Positions 26,328 through 34,096 of a stretch of DNA of 64,000 bases are shown here, in pieces. The stretch's first letter is position 1. Each line of letters begins with the position of its first letter. Source of the stretch: an uncultured beta proteobacterium (lineage in GTDB: Bacteria; Pseudomonadota; Gammaproteobacteria; Burkholderiales; Burkholderiaceae_C); contig CAIVLG010000034.1 of NCBI GenBank assembly GCA_903906695.1, forward strand, positions 1-64,000, read 5' to 3'. A program made the translations under genes and the position numbers. Below the pieces are notes generated by a model, which did not search any database, was not told the origin of the DNA, and worked only from the letters and a program-made list of their open reading frames with translations.

Positions 26328-27139
26328 CGACGCATCCGCTACGCATTGACGCCGTCAGTTTTTCGTACGGTGGCGGGCGCGCTTATAACGAGGATGCGGT
26401 CGGAGACATCGAAGCTTTCGGTGCCGTCCGCCTGTTGGTTCTGGCCGATGGCGCGGGTGGCCAGGGGGGCGGCGAGGTCGCGGCACAAACTGCGGTGGCG
26501 GTCGCCAAGGACGAGTTTATCGGTCTTCCAGTTTTTTCGCCGGACACCTTGCGCCGCTGCATGGAAAAGGCGGATGCCGCCATTCGTGTCAAGCAGCTCA
26601 GTGATCCGCGGCTGTCGCGTATGGCGTCGACCATCGTGGCGCTGCTGGTGAACTACCAGCGGGGGCAGGTCTTGCTGGGCAATCTTGGCGACTCCCGCTG
26701 TTATGTTTTTCGTGGTGCCGAAGTTGTTGCCCGTTCTTACGATCACAGTCTGGTGCAGCGTTTCATCGACGCCGGACTTTATCCGGTTGAGAAATTACGG
26801 CAGCACCCAAAGCGAAACGTGCTTTATGCCTCCCTTGGTGCCAACGAAGAGGGAGTCGATCCCTACGTGAGCGAGGTGCCGGTCAAACTGATGTCGGGAG
26901 ATGGTGTGCTGCTGTGCAGCGACGGCGTCTGGGAATTGCTTGACGACGTGGTCCTGGCACAGCTTCACGCAAGCAGTCCGACAGTGGAAATCTGGCGTGA
27001 CCGACTGGTCGATGCGGTGCGGGCTTGCATGCCTGCCGGACACGACAACTTCAGCGCCATCACTGCGCGTTGCCTGTCAGACGGATCGTCCGATGAAGAG
27101 CCGGATGGCGTGCGCACCGTGCAACCGTCGGCCAAGTGA
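26324..27139 (+). CDS. PP2C-type Ser/Thr phosphatase (PppA-like)
   Basis: The protein has 271 residues and a GTG start that overlaps the tagH stop. PP2C motifs are in order: RAYNEDAVGD, VLADGAGGQGGGEVAA, LLGNLGDSRCYVFRG, LLCSDGVWELLDD and GHDNFSAITARC. The Asp residues in these motifs bind two metal ions. It should reverse kinase-dependent phosphorylation of TagH and keep the T6SS off. It is the last plus-strand gene before the reversed candidate effector gene, whose stop lies 47 bp away. Confidence 0.9.
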   Translation: MTTHPLRIDAVSFSYGGGRAYNEDAVGDIEAFGAVRLLVLADGAGGQGGGEVAAQTAVAVAKDEFIGLPVFSPDTLRRCMEKADAAIRVKQLSDPRLSRMASTIVALLVNYQRGQVLLGNLGDSRCYVFRGAEVVARSYDHSLVQRFIDAGLYPVEKLRQHPKRNVLYASLGANEEGVDPYVSEVPVKLMSGDGVLLCSDGVWELLDDVVLAQLHASSPTVEIWRDRLVDAVRACMPAGHDNFSAITARCLSDGSSDEEPDGVRTVQPSAK

Positions 27140-27169
27140 TCGTGCAACCCAGCCTGCGCTGCCCAGTTC

Positions 27170-27184
27170 GATCACTGCGTGATC
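27170..27184. terminator. Small stem-loop between convergent genes
   Basis: GATCAC and GTGATC are separated by three bases, in the 47-bp gap between the convergent phosphatase and candidate effector genes. It may end transcription from both sides, but there is no T-run on either side and the stem is short. Confidence 0.25.
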
Positions 27185-27186
27185 AA

Positions 27187-28650
27187 TCACAAGTCGTAAG
27201 GCCAACTGATGTGGTGCTTCAAATAGAAAGACTTTAGGTCAACCAAATTTAGGAAACGGACTTTGCCGTCTGGGGAAAAGACAAGAAAAAACTCGTCAAA
27301 TTCTGGCTGCCGTCCCATTTTTGCAACCAACCTGCCACTGATCCTTCTGTAGACTTTCCAGAAATCCTGCATACCGTGCTGAACCTTTCTTCCAAAATCC
27401 GGAAAAATCCGATTCATCATGGTCGTCAACATGGGGTTGTCGGTCAGGATCTCGAACATCCTGAATGGCTTGCCGTCCTTTTCATAAATCCCCATGAAGT
27501 CATAATCTGAATAGAACGCTAGGTCGTCCTTGGTAATCAATCTGTCACCTGTAATAGGACACTTTTTGGTTGAAACAATGTAATCAGAATGCCCGTTGGG
27601 GTGCATGATTCCAGTTTTTGGATCAATGTAGCATTTGGTTCCCAATTGCTCCTTCTTGACGACGATGTAGCCATGGTACGAAGATTTGTCGCCGGCGGTG
27701 TGGAAATCCTTCATCCAACTTTCCTTGCCAGTGTTCAGCATGTCACCGTGCCTGATCGCGCTTTGGCGGGCTGTCGCACGCGTGATCAAGAACTTCTCTT
27801 CGGCGGCGCAGTAATTTCGTGCGTTCATAGCATCCTTGACCAGCATTCCCCCGCGGTCTGCCAAGCTCGCCACTTCAGCATCGTTACTGGCGCACTTTAT
27901 GACTTTTTCGGCGGAGACAAACTCGCTCTCGAATGTCGCGGCGTTTTTCAAATGGGCGGGTAACGGGCGACCCCGGCGCAGGACCTTGTTGGTCAGTCCA
28001 CTGTTCATCGTGGCCTTCATGGAGCGTTCAAAGAGTTGCTTGAGTCTCTGAAGTCGTTGTTGAAACTCTCTTAAGCGCTCCAGCCGCAAACCGACCTTGG
28101 GGATCTTGATCGCTTCACCGAGCAGGGGTACTGCACCGAGCAGATACATCGCACAGCCAAGGTAATCTCCCTCCCCCAGTGCATATCTTGCCGCGGGTAG
28201 CGAAGCGATCCCGGTGGGATCTAGCATTGTCACCAGTGAAATCTTGAAATCGACGGCGCACTGGGCCATCTCTTTCCTTATCTGTTCCAGTTCTTTCTCG
28301 GCAGCAATCATCAGCCGGCCAGAAACGATGGGCGACCAGGTGCCTGACCCATAGCGTATGCCGAAATTCGATGTAAAACTGTATGCGCCGTCGGTGAGAG
28401 CGGGGGGAAACTTGACGCCACCCAACTGGAACAGCCACTCCCCAGGTGGATCTTCTTGTTGATAGAATTTTTGCAGGACGCCTTCTTCCCATTGGCCCTT
28501 GCGTCCCGTTCCCAATGGCCAAACGTTGTCCGGATTACATTTGACAAACTGCCACTTGTGATTCTCGGCGATCAGGATAACGGCCTCAAAGTCACCTTTG
28601 ACAGTGTGGCCGTTTATTTGAATACAAAAGTCCCCAACCGTGCATTCCAT
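27187..28650 (-). CDS. Candidate T6SS-linked toxin with an edema factor/CyaA/ExoY-like nucleotidyl cyclase domain
   Basis: The protein has 487 residues from ATG 28650 (GGAGGT just upstream decides this over GTG 28656). Residues 1-135 are an unrecognised N-terminal domain. About 143-185 is a hydrophobic block (DPTGIASLPAARYALGEGDY, LGAVPLLGEAIK) of the kind found in polymorphic toxins, followed by a basic helical stretch. From about 280 the sequence shows in order the landmarks of class II adenylyl cyclase toxins: Arg291, Lys314 and Lys322 in FHTAGDKSSYHGYI (edema factor has VHGKSSDWG), Asp382/Asp384 in YSDYDFMGIY (ADYDLF in edema factor), His425 in KVQHGMQ, and FDEFFLVFSPDG. The Asn that follows the His in CyaA (HGTEQNN) is not evident. 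The gene is reversed within the T6SS island, is AT-richer than its neighbours and has no obvious immunity gene. The cyclase assignment comes from motif order alone; activity and export are inferred. Confidence 0.6.
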   Translation of the reverse strand: MECTVGDFCIQINGHTVKGDFEAVILIAENHKWQFVKCNPDNVWPLGTGRKGQWEEGVLQKFYQQEDPPGEWLFQLGGVKFPPALTDGAYSFTSNFGIRYGSGTWSPIVSGRLMIAAEKELEQIRKEMAQCAVDFKISLVTMLDPTGIASLPAARYALGEGDYLGCAMYLLGAVPLLGEAIKIPKVGLRLERLREFQQRLQRLKQLFERSMKATMNSGLTNKVLRRGRPLPAHLKNAATFESEFVSAEKVIKCASNDAEVASLADRGGMLVKDAMNARNYCAAEEKFLITRATARQSAIRHGDMLNTGKESWMKDFHTAGDKSSYHGYIVVKKEQLGTKCYIDPKTGIMHPNGHSDYIVSTKKCPITGDRLITKDDLAFYSDYDFMGIYEKDGKPFRMFEILTDNPMLTTMMNRIFPDFGRKVQHGMQDFWKVYRRISGRLVAKMGRQPEFDEFFLVFSPDGKVRFLNLVDLKSFYLKHHISWPYDL

Positions 28651-28749
28651 CCGCACCTCCGGCTTCGGGTTATCCCGGTGAGCAGTCTACTCCCGAAGGG
28701 ATATTAGGTCACGATTTGTCGATCATGTTGTCCAATCGCGCGATGGCAC

Positions 28750-28779
28750 TTGCCAGAGTGCATCGTCTTGCTGTCTAAT
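28750..28779 (+). promoter_or_regulatory. Possible sigma-70 promoter upstream of tssA
   Basis: TTGCCA and TCTAAT are 18 bases apart, in the 168-bp divergent region between the candidate toxin gene and tssA and 39 bp before the tssA start. The match is modest and was found by eye; it could drive the structural T6SS genes. Confidence 0.28.
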
Positions 28780-28818
28780 TTGCCAAATTTCATCCACCCT
28801 ACCCGTCGGGGATCTTTT

Positions 28819-29853
28819 GTGTTTGAACCTGATCAACTAGCGCAGCCGGTCGATTCGCAATCACCGTGCGGATCGGACTGCGAATATGAGGGTGATTTCC
28901 TGGCTTTGTCGCAGGCGGTTGCTGGTAAACCGGAGCAGCAGTTTGGAGACACGATCATTGCCGCGGTTGATCCGGATTGGCGCGCGGTTGAGCAGATGGC
29001 GGTTGATCTGTTGGGTCGAACCAAGGACTTGCGGGTGGTGGTTTGGTTGACGCAGGCGGCGACTCATCTGCACGGTGTGACGGGTTTTGCCGGCGGTGTT
29101 GCATTGATGCAACTTTTGTGCGCCCAATACTGGGACGATGTTCATCCTCGCATCGTGATTGACGGTGACGAGGACCCCTATCTCCGGTCCAACGCGTTGG
29201 CGGCACTCTCGGATGGGAGTGGCAGTTATTCTGGCGGTTCGGAAATCATGCGGGCTTTGCGCGCCGCGCTGCTTTCAAATCGCGCCTTGCCCCTCACGGT
29301 GCGTGATGTGGAATTGACTTTTTCCAAAGATCCGACAGCGCGTTATTCTGATACCCAAATTGTTTCGATGCTGGCAGACGCAGTGACTGATGGCACAGAG
29401 GCGGTGGCAGCCCTTGAACAGGCATTTGAGTCATTTTCAGGCCTGAGCAATCTGGTTGAAGAACGGTTTGCAACCGTCGATCAGCCTGACCTTGCAGCCC
29501 TGAAGTCGCTTCTCAGGGTGCTTGTCAGCGCGATGGCTCAGGCCAGGTCTAGCCTTTTCGGTGAACCCTCTGGCGGCGACGCAATCGGGTCCAGAGGTGA
29601 CGAACGTCCGCCTGTTACCGGTGGTGCGGGTGTGGGCGAAATCAGGTCGCGCGAAGATGTGCGCCGGGCGTTGCAGCGCGTTTGCGAGTATCTTGAGCGC
29701 CACGAACCGAGCAACCCGGCGTCCTTGTTTGCGCGCCGGGCTGAGCGCATGCTCGGTTTGGCTTTTATGGATATCATGCGCGAACTCTCGCCGGATGCCA
29801 TGTCACATCTTCAGATGCTGACCGGGGCCGATTCGAACAGTGAGTCGCAGTGA
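28819..29853 (+). CDS. tssA: TssA (ImpA family), T6SS cap/assembly protein
   Basis: The protein has 344 residues. The N-terminal ImpA domain (about 8-150) contains PCGSDCEYEGDFLAL, DWRAVEQMAVDLLGRTKDLRVVVWL and FAGGVALMQLLCAQYWDDVHP, all typical of TssA. The C-terminal end (EIRSREDVRRALQRVCEYL to MRELSPDAMSHL) also fits the family. TssA starts sheath assembly and caps the distal end of the growing tail. GTG 28819 was chosen because GGGGA lies about six bases upstream and it removes a poorly conserved leader. It is the first gene of the structural block. Confidence 0.9.
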   Translation: MFEPDQLAQPVDSQSPCGSDCEYEGDFLALSQAVAGKPEQQFGDTIIAAVDPDWRAVEQMAVDLLGRTKDLRVVVWLTQAATHLHGVTGFAGGVALMQLLCAQYWDDVHPRIVIDGDEDPYLRSNALAALSDGSGSYSGGSEIMRALRAALLSNRALPLTVRDVELTFSKDPTARYSDTQIVSMLADAVTDGTEAVAALEQAFESFSGLSNLVEERFATVDQPDLAALKSLLRVLVSAMAQARSSLFGEPSGGDAIGSRGDERPPVTGGAGVGEIRSREDVRRALQRVCEYLERHEPSNPASLFARRAERMLGLAFMDIMRELSPDAMSHLQMLTGADSNSESQ

Positions 29854-29930
29854 AAGGGCGGCGCTTCTGCAGCCTGATTTGTGAATTGGTGAATTTTTGA
29901 TTTTCAATCTTGATAAAGGAGAACGGAACC

Positions 29931-30443
29931 ATGACAGCAAAGAAAAGCGGACAAAAATGGATAGCCAAGAATCGCGCCCCCAGGGTCCAGATTGAATACG
30001 ACGTCGAGGTTTACGGGGCCGAGAAGAAGATTCAGATTCCGTTTGTCATGGGTGTGATGGCGGATCTTTCCGGAAAATCCGAGGTCGCGCTGCCTGATAT
30101 CGCAGACCGCAAATTTACCGAGGTCGACTTCGATAATTTCGACGCCCGTATGAAAGCGATCAAGCCCAGGGTCGCCTTCAATGTGCCCAATACGCTGACC
30201 GGCGAGGGCTACATGTCGGTCGACGTGAGTTTCGAAAGCATGGACGATTTTTCTCCGACCAATGTGGCGAAGAAAGTGGGGGCGCTTAATCAGTTGCTGG
30301 AAGCCCGCACCCAATTGCACAATTTGCTGTCCTACATGGACGGCAAGTCTGGCGCCGAAGAACTGTTGGCCAAAGTACTGCAGGACCCGGCGCTGTTGAA
30401 TTCACTGTCGTCAGCGCCGAAGCCCGCAGACCCGGCAGCCTGA
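29931..30443 (+). CDS. tssB: TssB, small T6SS sheath subunit
   Basis: The protein has 170 residues. Family landmarks are SGQKWIAKNRAPRVQIEYDV near the N-terminus, PFVMGVMADLSGKSE, and FDNFDARMKAIKPRVAF. With TssC it forms the contractile sheath in the cytoplasm. ATG 29931 follows a strong AAAGGAG site. tssC begins 28 bp downstream. Confidence 0.95.
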   Translation: MTAKKSGQKWIAKNRAPRVQIEYDVEVYGAEKKIQIPFVMGVMADLSGKSEVALPDIADRKFTEVDFDNFDARMKAIKPRVAFNVPNTLTGEGYMSVDVSFESMDDFSPTNVAKKVGALNQLLEARTQLHNLLSYMDGKSGAEELLAKVLQDPALLNSLSSAPKPADPAA

Positions 30444-30471
30444 AGCCATCATACGAAAGGAACCATAGAAC

Positions 30472-31974
30472 ATGGCAACCGAACTCCAGTCCACATCACC
30501 GCTGGCCCAGGTCGAGTTTCAGGGCAGTGAATTTGCTTCATTGCTGAACAAGGAATTCAAACCCAAGACCGACGAAGCCCGCGGCGCCATCGAAACTGCG
30601 GTACAGACGCTGGCACAGCAGGCCCTGGTGTACAGCAACACAATCTCCACCGACGCCTACCGCACGATCGAGGCATTGATCGCGTCGATCGACAAGAAAT
30701 TGTCCGATCAGATGAACCTGATCCTGCACCATGAGGATTTTCAAAAGCTTGAAGGTTCCTGGCGCGGATTGAAGTACCTGGTTGACAATTCCGATCCCGA
30801 TGAAATGTTGAAGATACGGGTCCTGAATATTCCTAAAAACGATTTGCGCAAGACGATGCGCCGCTACAAGGGAACCGGCTGGGATCAGAGTCCGATTTTC
30901 AAAAAATTATACGAAGAAGAATATGGTCAGTTCGGCGGCGAACCCTATGGCTGTCTGGTTGGCGACTACTTCTTCGATCACAGCGCTCCCGACGTTGAAC
31001 TGCTGGGCGAAATGGCACGGGTAGCAGCGGCAGCGCATGCACCGTTTATTGCGGGTGCATCGCCCAATCTAATGCAGATGAACTCCTGGCAGGAACTTGC
31101 AAATCCGCGTGACCTGACGAAGATATTTTCAAACACCGAGTACGCGGCCTGGCGCGGTTTGCGCGAGTCGGATGACTCGAAATACGTCGGGCTCGCGATG
31201 CCGCGTTACCTGTCGCGCATGCCGTATGGAGCAAAGACCAACCCGGTCGATGAATTCGATTTCGAGGAGGACACCGAGGGCGGCAGCCACGCCAAGTACA
31301 CCTGGTCCAACTCGGCCTTTGCGATGGCGGCCAACATCAATCGATCTTTCAAGGAGTATGGCTGGTGCACATCAATACGCGGCGTCGAATCGGGCGGTGT
31401 TGTGACCGATCTGCCGGCACATACATTTCCATCGGATGATGGTGGCGTGGATCTCAAGTGCCCGACCGAAATTGCGATCAGTGATCGACGCGAAGCCGAA
31501 CTTGCAAAGAACGGCTTCATGCCGCTGGTGCACCGCAAGAACACCGATCTGGCGGCCTTCATCGGCGCGCAGTCTCTCAACAAGCCGGCTGAATACTACG
31601 ATGCCGACGCGACCGCCAACGCCAACCTGGCGGCGCGCTTGCCTTATATGTTTGCGTGTTCGCGTTTTGCGCACTACCTGAAGTGCATTGTGCGCGACAA
31701 GGTCGGCTCGTTCCGCGAGCGTGCCGACATGCAGAAATGGCTCAACGAATGGATCATGAACTATGTCGACGGCGACCCCGCCAACTCGACTCAGGAGACC
31801 AAGGCACGCAAGCCGCTGGCGGCAGCCGAGGTGGTGGTTGAAGAAGTGGAAGGCAATCCTGGCTATTACACCTCCAAGTTCTTCCTGCGTCCCCACTATC
31901 AGCTCGAGGGTCTTACCGTTTCGTTGCGGCTGGTTTCCAAGCTCCCGTCCGTCAAGTCCGGGGGGGCCAAGTGA
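30472..31974 (+). CDS. tssC: TssC, large T6SS sheath subunit
   Basis: The protein has 500 residues. Typical TssC features are LEGSWRGLKYLVDNSD, GEPYGCLVGDYFFDHSAPDVELL, FIAGASPNLMQM, RYLSRMPYGAKTNPVDEFDF and the terminal FFLRPHYQLEGLTVSLRLVSKLP. It forms the body of the contractile sheath with TssB and is the part recognised by TssH for recycling. A 122-bp gap with a small GCCTT/AAGGC hairpin (32000-32016) separates it from hcp. Confidence 0.95.
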   Translation: MATELQSTSPLAQVEFQGSEFASLLNKEFKPKTDEARGAIETAVQTLAQQALVYSNTISTDAYRTIEALIASIDKKLSDQMNLILHHEDFQKLEGSWRGLKYLVDNSDPDEMLKIRVLNIPKNDLRKTMRRYKGTGWDQSPIFKKLYEEEYGQFGGEPYGCLVGDYFFDHSAPDVELLGEMARVAAAAHAPFIAGASPNLMQMNSWQELANPRDLTKIFSNTEYAAWRGLRESDDSKYVGLAMPRYLSRMPYGAKTNPVDEFDFEEDTEGGSHAKYTWSNSAFAMAANINRSFKEYGWCTSIRGVESGGVVTDLPAHTFPSDDGGVDLKCPTEIAISDRREAELAKNGFMPLVHRKNTDLAAFIGAQSLNKPAEYYDADATANANLAARLPYMFACSRFAHYLKCIVRDKVGSFRERADMQKWLNEWIMNYVDGDPANSTQETKARKPLAAAEVVVEEVEGNPGYYTSKFFLRPHYQLEGLTVSLRLVSKLPSVKSGGAK

Positions 31975-32096
31975 GGATGCAGGTCCAGCGTCAGGGCTCG
32001 CCTTTTTCAAGAAGGCAAGAACCTTGCGCTGGAAGTTTTGTTGGGACGAAAGCCCTTTGTGGGTGGCAGTGTTAATTAATTTTCAAGGAGAAAGTC

Positions 32097-32582
32097 ATGG
32101 CTGGAAATTTATTTTTGCAAATCGATGGTGTTACCGGTGAATGCGTGGAATCGGCGCACAAGGGCTGGATTGATGTGGATTCCTACAGTGAAGGGCTGCA
32201 ATCGGCGAGCACCGCCAGCTATGGCGGTGGAGCGGGCCTGGGAACCGTACAGTACAACGACATCACGATCACTTGCCAACTGGAAAAAGCCATTCCCAAC
32301 TTGATGAAGGGTTGCGCTGACCACAAGCACTATCCAAAGGCCTTACTGCACGCCACGAAGATGGGCGGTGATGGAAAGTCATGGACTTATCTGGAAGTTA
32401 CCCTCACCCAAGTGGTGGTGACGGGAGTTCACTTTAGCGGATCACAGAATCAGATTCCGCAAGTGCAGGTGTCGCTCGCATTTACTACCATTAAGACCGA
32501 ATATTGGGAGCAAACCAGCACCGGTGGCAAGGGCGCTTCGACCAATGCCGGGTGGGATCAAAAGGAAAACAAGACCCTCTGA
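32097..32582 (+). CDS. hcp: Hcp (TssD), T6SS inner tube protein
   Basis: The protein has 161 residues. The Hcp fold signature is present: NLFLQIDGVTGECVESAHKG, then YNDITITCQLEKAIPNLMKGC, HATKMGGDGKSWTYLEVTLTQ and VHFSGSQNQIPQVQVSLAF. Hcp hexamers stack into the tube that is pushed out of the cell and can carry small effectors in the lumen. A strong AAGGAG site precedes the ATG, in keeping with high expression. Long gaps on both sides and a strong stem-loop after the stop suggest that its mRNA is handled separately from the rest. Confidence 0.95.
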   Translation: MAGNLFLQIDGVTGECVESAHKGWIDVDSYSEGLQSASTASYGGGAGLGTVQYNDITITCQLEKAIPNLMKGCADHKHYPKALLHATKMGGDGKSWTYLEVTLTQVVVTGVHFSGSQNQIPQVQVSLAFTTIKTEYWEQTSTGGKGASTNAGWDQKENKTL

Positions 32583-32619
32583 TAGCCAGGCCGTCTGGTC
32601 GGGCCACGAACTGGGTCGT

Positions 32620-32645
32620 CGCATCCGGATTTGTATCCGGATGCG
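32620..32645 (+). terminator. Strong stem-loop after hcp (attenuator or mRNA 3'-end stabiliser)
   Basis: CGCATCCGGAT and ATCCGGATGCG pair perfectly over 11 bases around a TTGT loop, 38 bp after the hcp stop and 78 bp before tagJ. A second weaker stem (GGAGG 32656-32660 with CCTCC 32670-32674) follows. There is no T-run, so this is probably a partial terminator or a stabiliser of the hcp transcript. Confidence 0.6.
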
Positions 32646-32722
32646 CAGGCGCTGTGGAGGGTTGGAAAGCCTCCGTCCGAGGCATGTCGATTCAATGACA
32701 CCTTAATGCAATCGGGAACAAG

Positions 32723-33535
32723 ATGAATGATCAGATGGTTTCGCTCGCGGCTGAGCTTGCCGATCTTCAGTCGCGCGTCAAACGCGATGCCAGTTCGGCA
32801 AAATTGCGCATTCACCTGTTCCAGTTACTCTGCGTCATGGGCAGTTGGCAGCGCGCACTGGGGCAACTGCAGGTGTGCGCGCAACTTGATGCCAAAGCCC
32901 TGCCGATGGCCCAGATGTACCGGGAGGCGATCAAATGCGAGATGTTGCGGGAACAGGTGTTTGCCGGCAAGCGTACGCCTCAGGTGATGGGCACTCCGCC
33001 GGCCTGGATTGGCTGGATGATCGAGGCTTTGCGGCGGGAGGAATCAGCTAGCGCGGCATCCGATTTGAGGGCCCAGGCACTGGAGGCTGCAGAGCCGGAT
33101 GCCTGCACGGTCGATGGTGCAAGCTGCCAGTGGCTGGCCGATGGCGACTCGCGCCTGGGGCCGGTGTGTGAAGTGTTTGCCAACGGCCAGTATTACTGGC
33201 TGCCTTTTGAATCCTGCGCCGCGATCAGGATCGAGGCGCCGGCTGACCTGCGCGATCTGGTGTGGTCGCCGGCTGAAGTGCTGTTGCCCAACGAGGGCCG
33301 GGTCCCGGTGCTGATACCAACCCGCTATCCCGAAACAGGAAAGGCTGATGGCGATAAGGGTGATCAATTGAAGCGCAGTCGTCTCACCGAATGGGTGCAA
33401 CGCTCGCCTGAGGTCTGGGTTGGAATGGGACAGCGGGTTTGGATGAGCGATGTCGCAGAACATTCAATTCTCCAGACCCGCTCCATCACCATGGGGGTGC
33501 CCGCGTCGACGATCGTTGACGGGGGTGTGGCTTGA
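32723..33535 (+). CDS. tagJ: TagJ (ImpE family), T6SS accessory protein
   Basis: The protein has 270 residues. A TPR-like N-terminus (AKLRIHLFQLLCVMGSWQRALGQL, QVCAQLDAKALPMAQMYREAI) leads to the ImpE domain with FANGQYYWLPFESCAAIRIEAP, DLRDLVWSPAEVLLPNEG and PVLIPTRYPET. TagJ proteins bind the N-terminus of TssB and tune sheath disassembly. It sits between hcp and tssE, the usual place. Confidence 0.9.
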   Translation: MNDQMVSLAAELADLQSRVKRDASSAKLRIHLFQLLCVMGSWQRALGQLQVCAQLDAKALPMAQMYREAIKCEMLREQVFAGKRTPQVMGTPPAWIGWMIEALRREESASAASDLRAQALEAAEPDACTVDGASCQWLADGDSRLGPVCEVFANGQYYWLPFESCAAIRIEAPADLRDLVWSPAEVLLPNEGRVPVLIPTRYPETGKADGDKGDQLKRSRLTEWVQRSPEVWVGMGQRVWMSDVAEHSILQTRSITMGVPASTIVDGGVA

Positions 33536-33564
33536 GTCAGACGCGGCAATGACGCGTGCAAGCC

Positions 33565-34095
33565 ATGGAAGACAGCACGATTCTCCGTTCTGAAGGGGAC
33601 CGCCTGCAGCCCGCGCTGCTGGATCGATTGACCGACGACGAGCCCGATCAGCGTCAGGAAACGCTGCAGCACGCGGTGGTCTCCAAGTCGCGCCTGAAGC
33701 GAACCGTATTGAGAGACTTGATCTGGCTGCTCAACACCACGGCGTTGCATACCTCTGACCAACTCGATGGCTATCCCGAGGTACAGCGTTCGGTTCTGAA
33801 CTTTGGTATCCCGGTACTGTCCGGCAAGAACTTTTCGGGCGTGGACTGGCGCAATCTGGAGCGGCAGATTTACGAAGCGATCCTGATATTCGAGCCGAGA
33901 ATTCTTCCTGACACGCTCAGTGTCAAGATGTTCGCGCCCAATGATCCGCTCGGACACCACAACGTTCTGCATTTTGAACTGCGAGGGGATCTTTGGTCGA
34001 TGCCGTTTCCGACCGAACTTCTGCTTCGATCCGAACTTGATCTGGAAACCGGGCACATCAAGTTGATCGACCAGTTGGCGACGGGGGGAGGCTGA
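33565..34095 (+). CDS. tssE: TssE, gp25-like T6SS baseplate protein
   Basis: The protein has 176 residues. The gp25-like region contains LKRTVLRDLIWLLNTTA, YPEVQRSVLNFGIPVLSG, NLERQIYEAILIFEPRILPDT and HFELRGDLWSMPFPTELLLRSEL. In the family the EPR motif region starts sheath polymerisation at the baseplate; EPR is intact here. ATG 33565 is chosen, with GTG 33556 as alternative. The stop is one base before the tssF start. Confidence 0.92.
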   Translation: MEDSTILRSEGDRLQPALLDRLTDDEPDQRQETLQHAVVSKSRLKRTVLRDLIWLLNTTALHTSDQLDGYPEVQRSVLNFGIPVLSGKNFSGVDWRNLERQIYEAILIFEPRILPDTLSVKMFAPNDPLGHHNVLHFELRGDLWSMPFPTELLLRSELDLETGHIKLIDQLATGGG

Positions 34096-34096
34096 G

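Noticed and set aside
28745-28760. Sigma-54 promoter (TGGCAC) before tssA
   Set aside because: TGGCAC is present, but the second element (TTGC at the right distance) is not.
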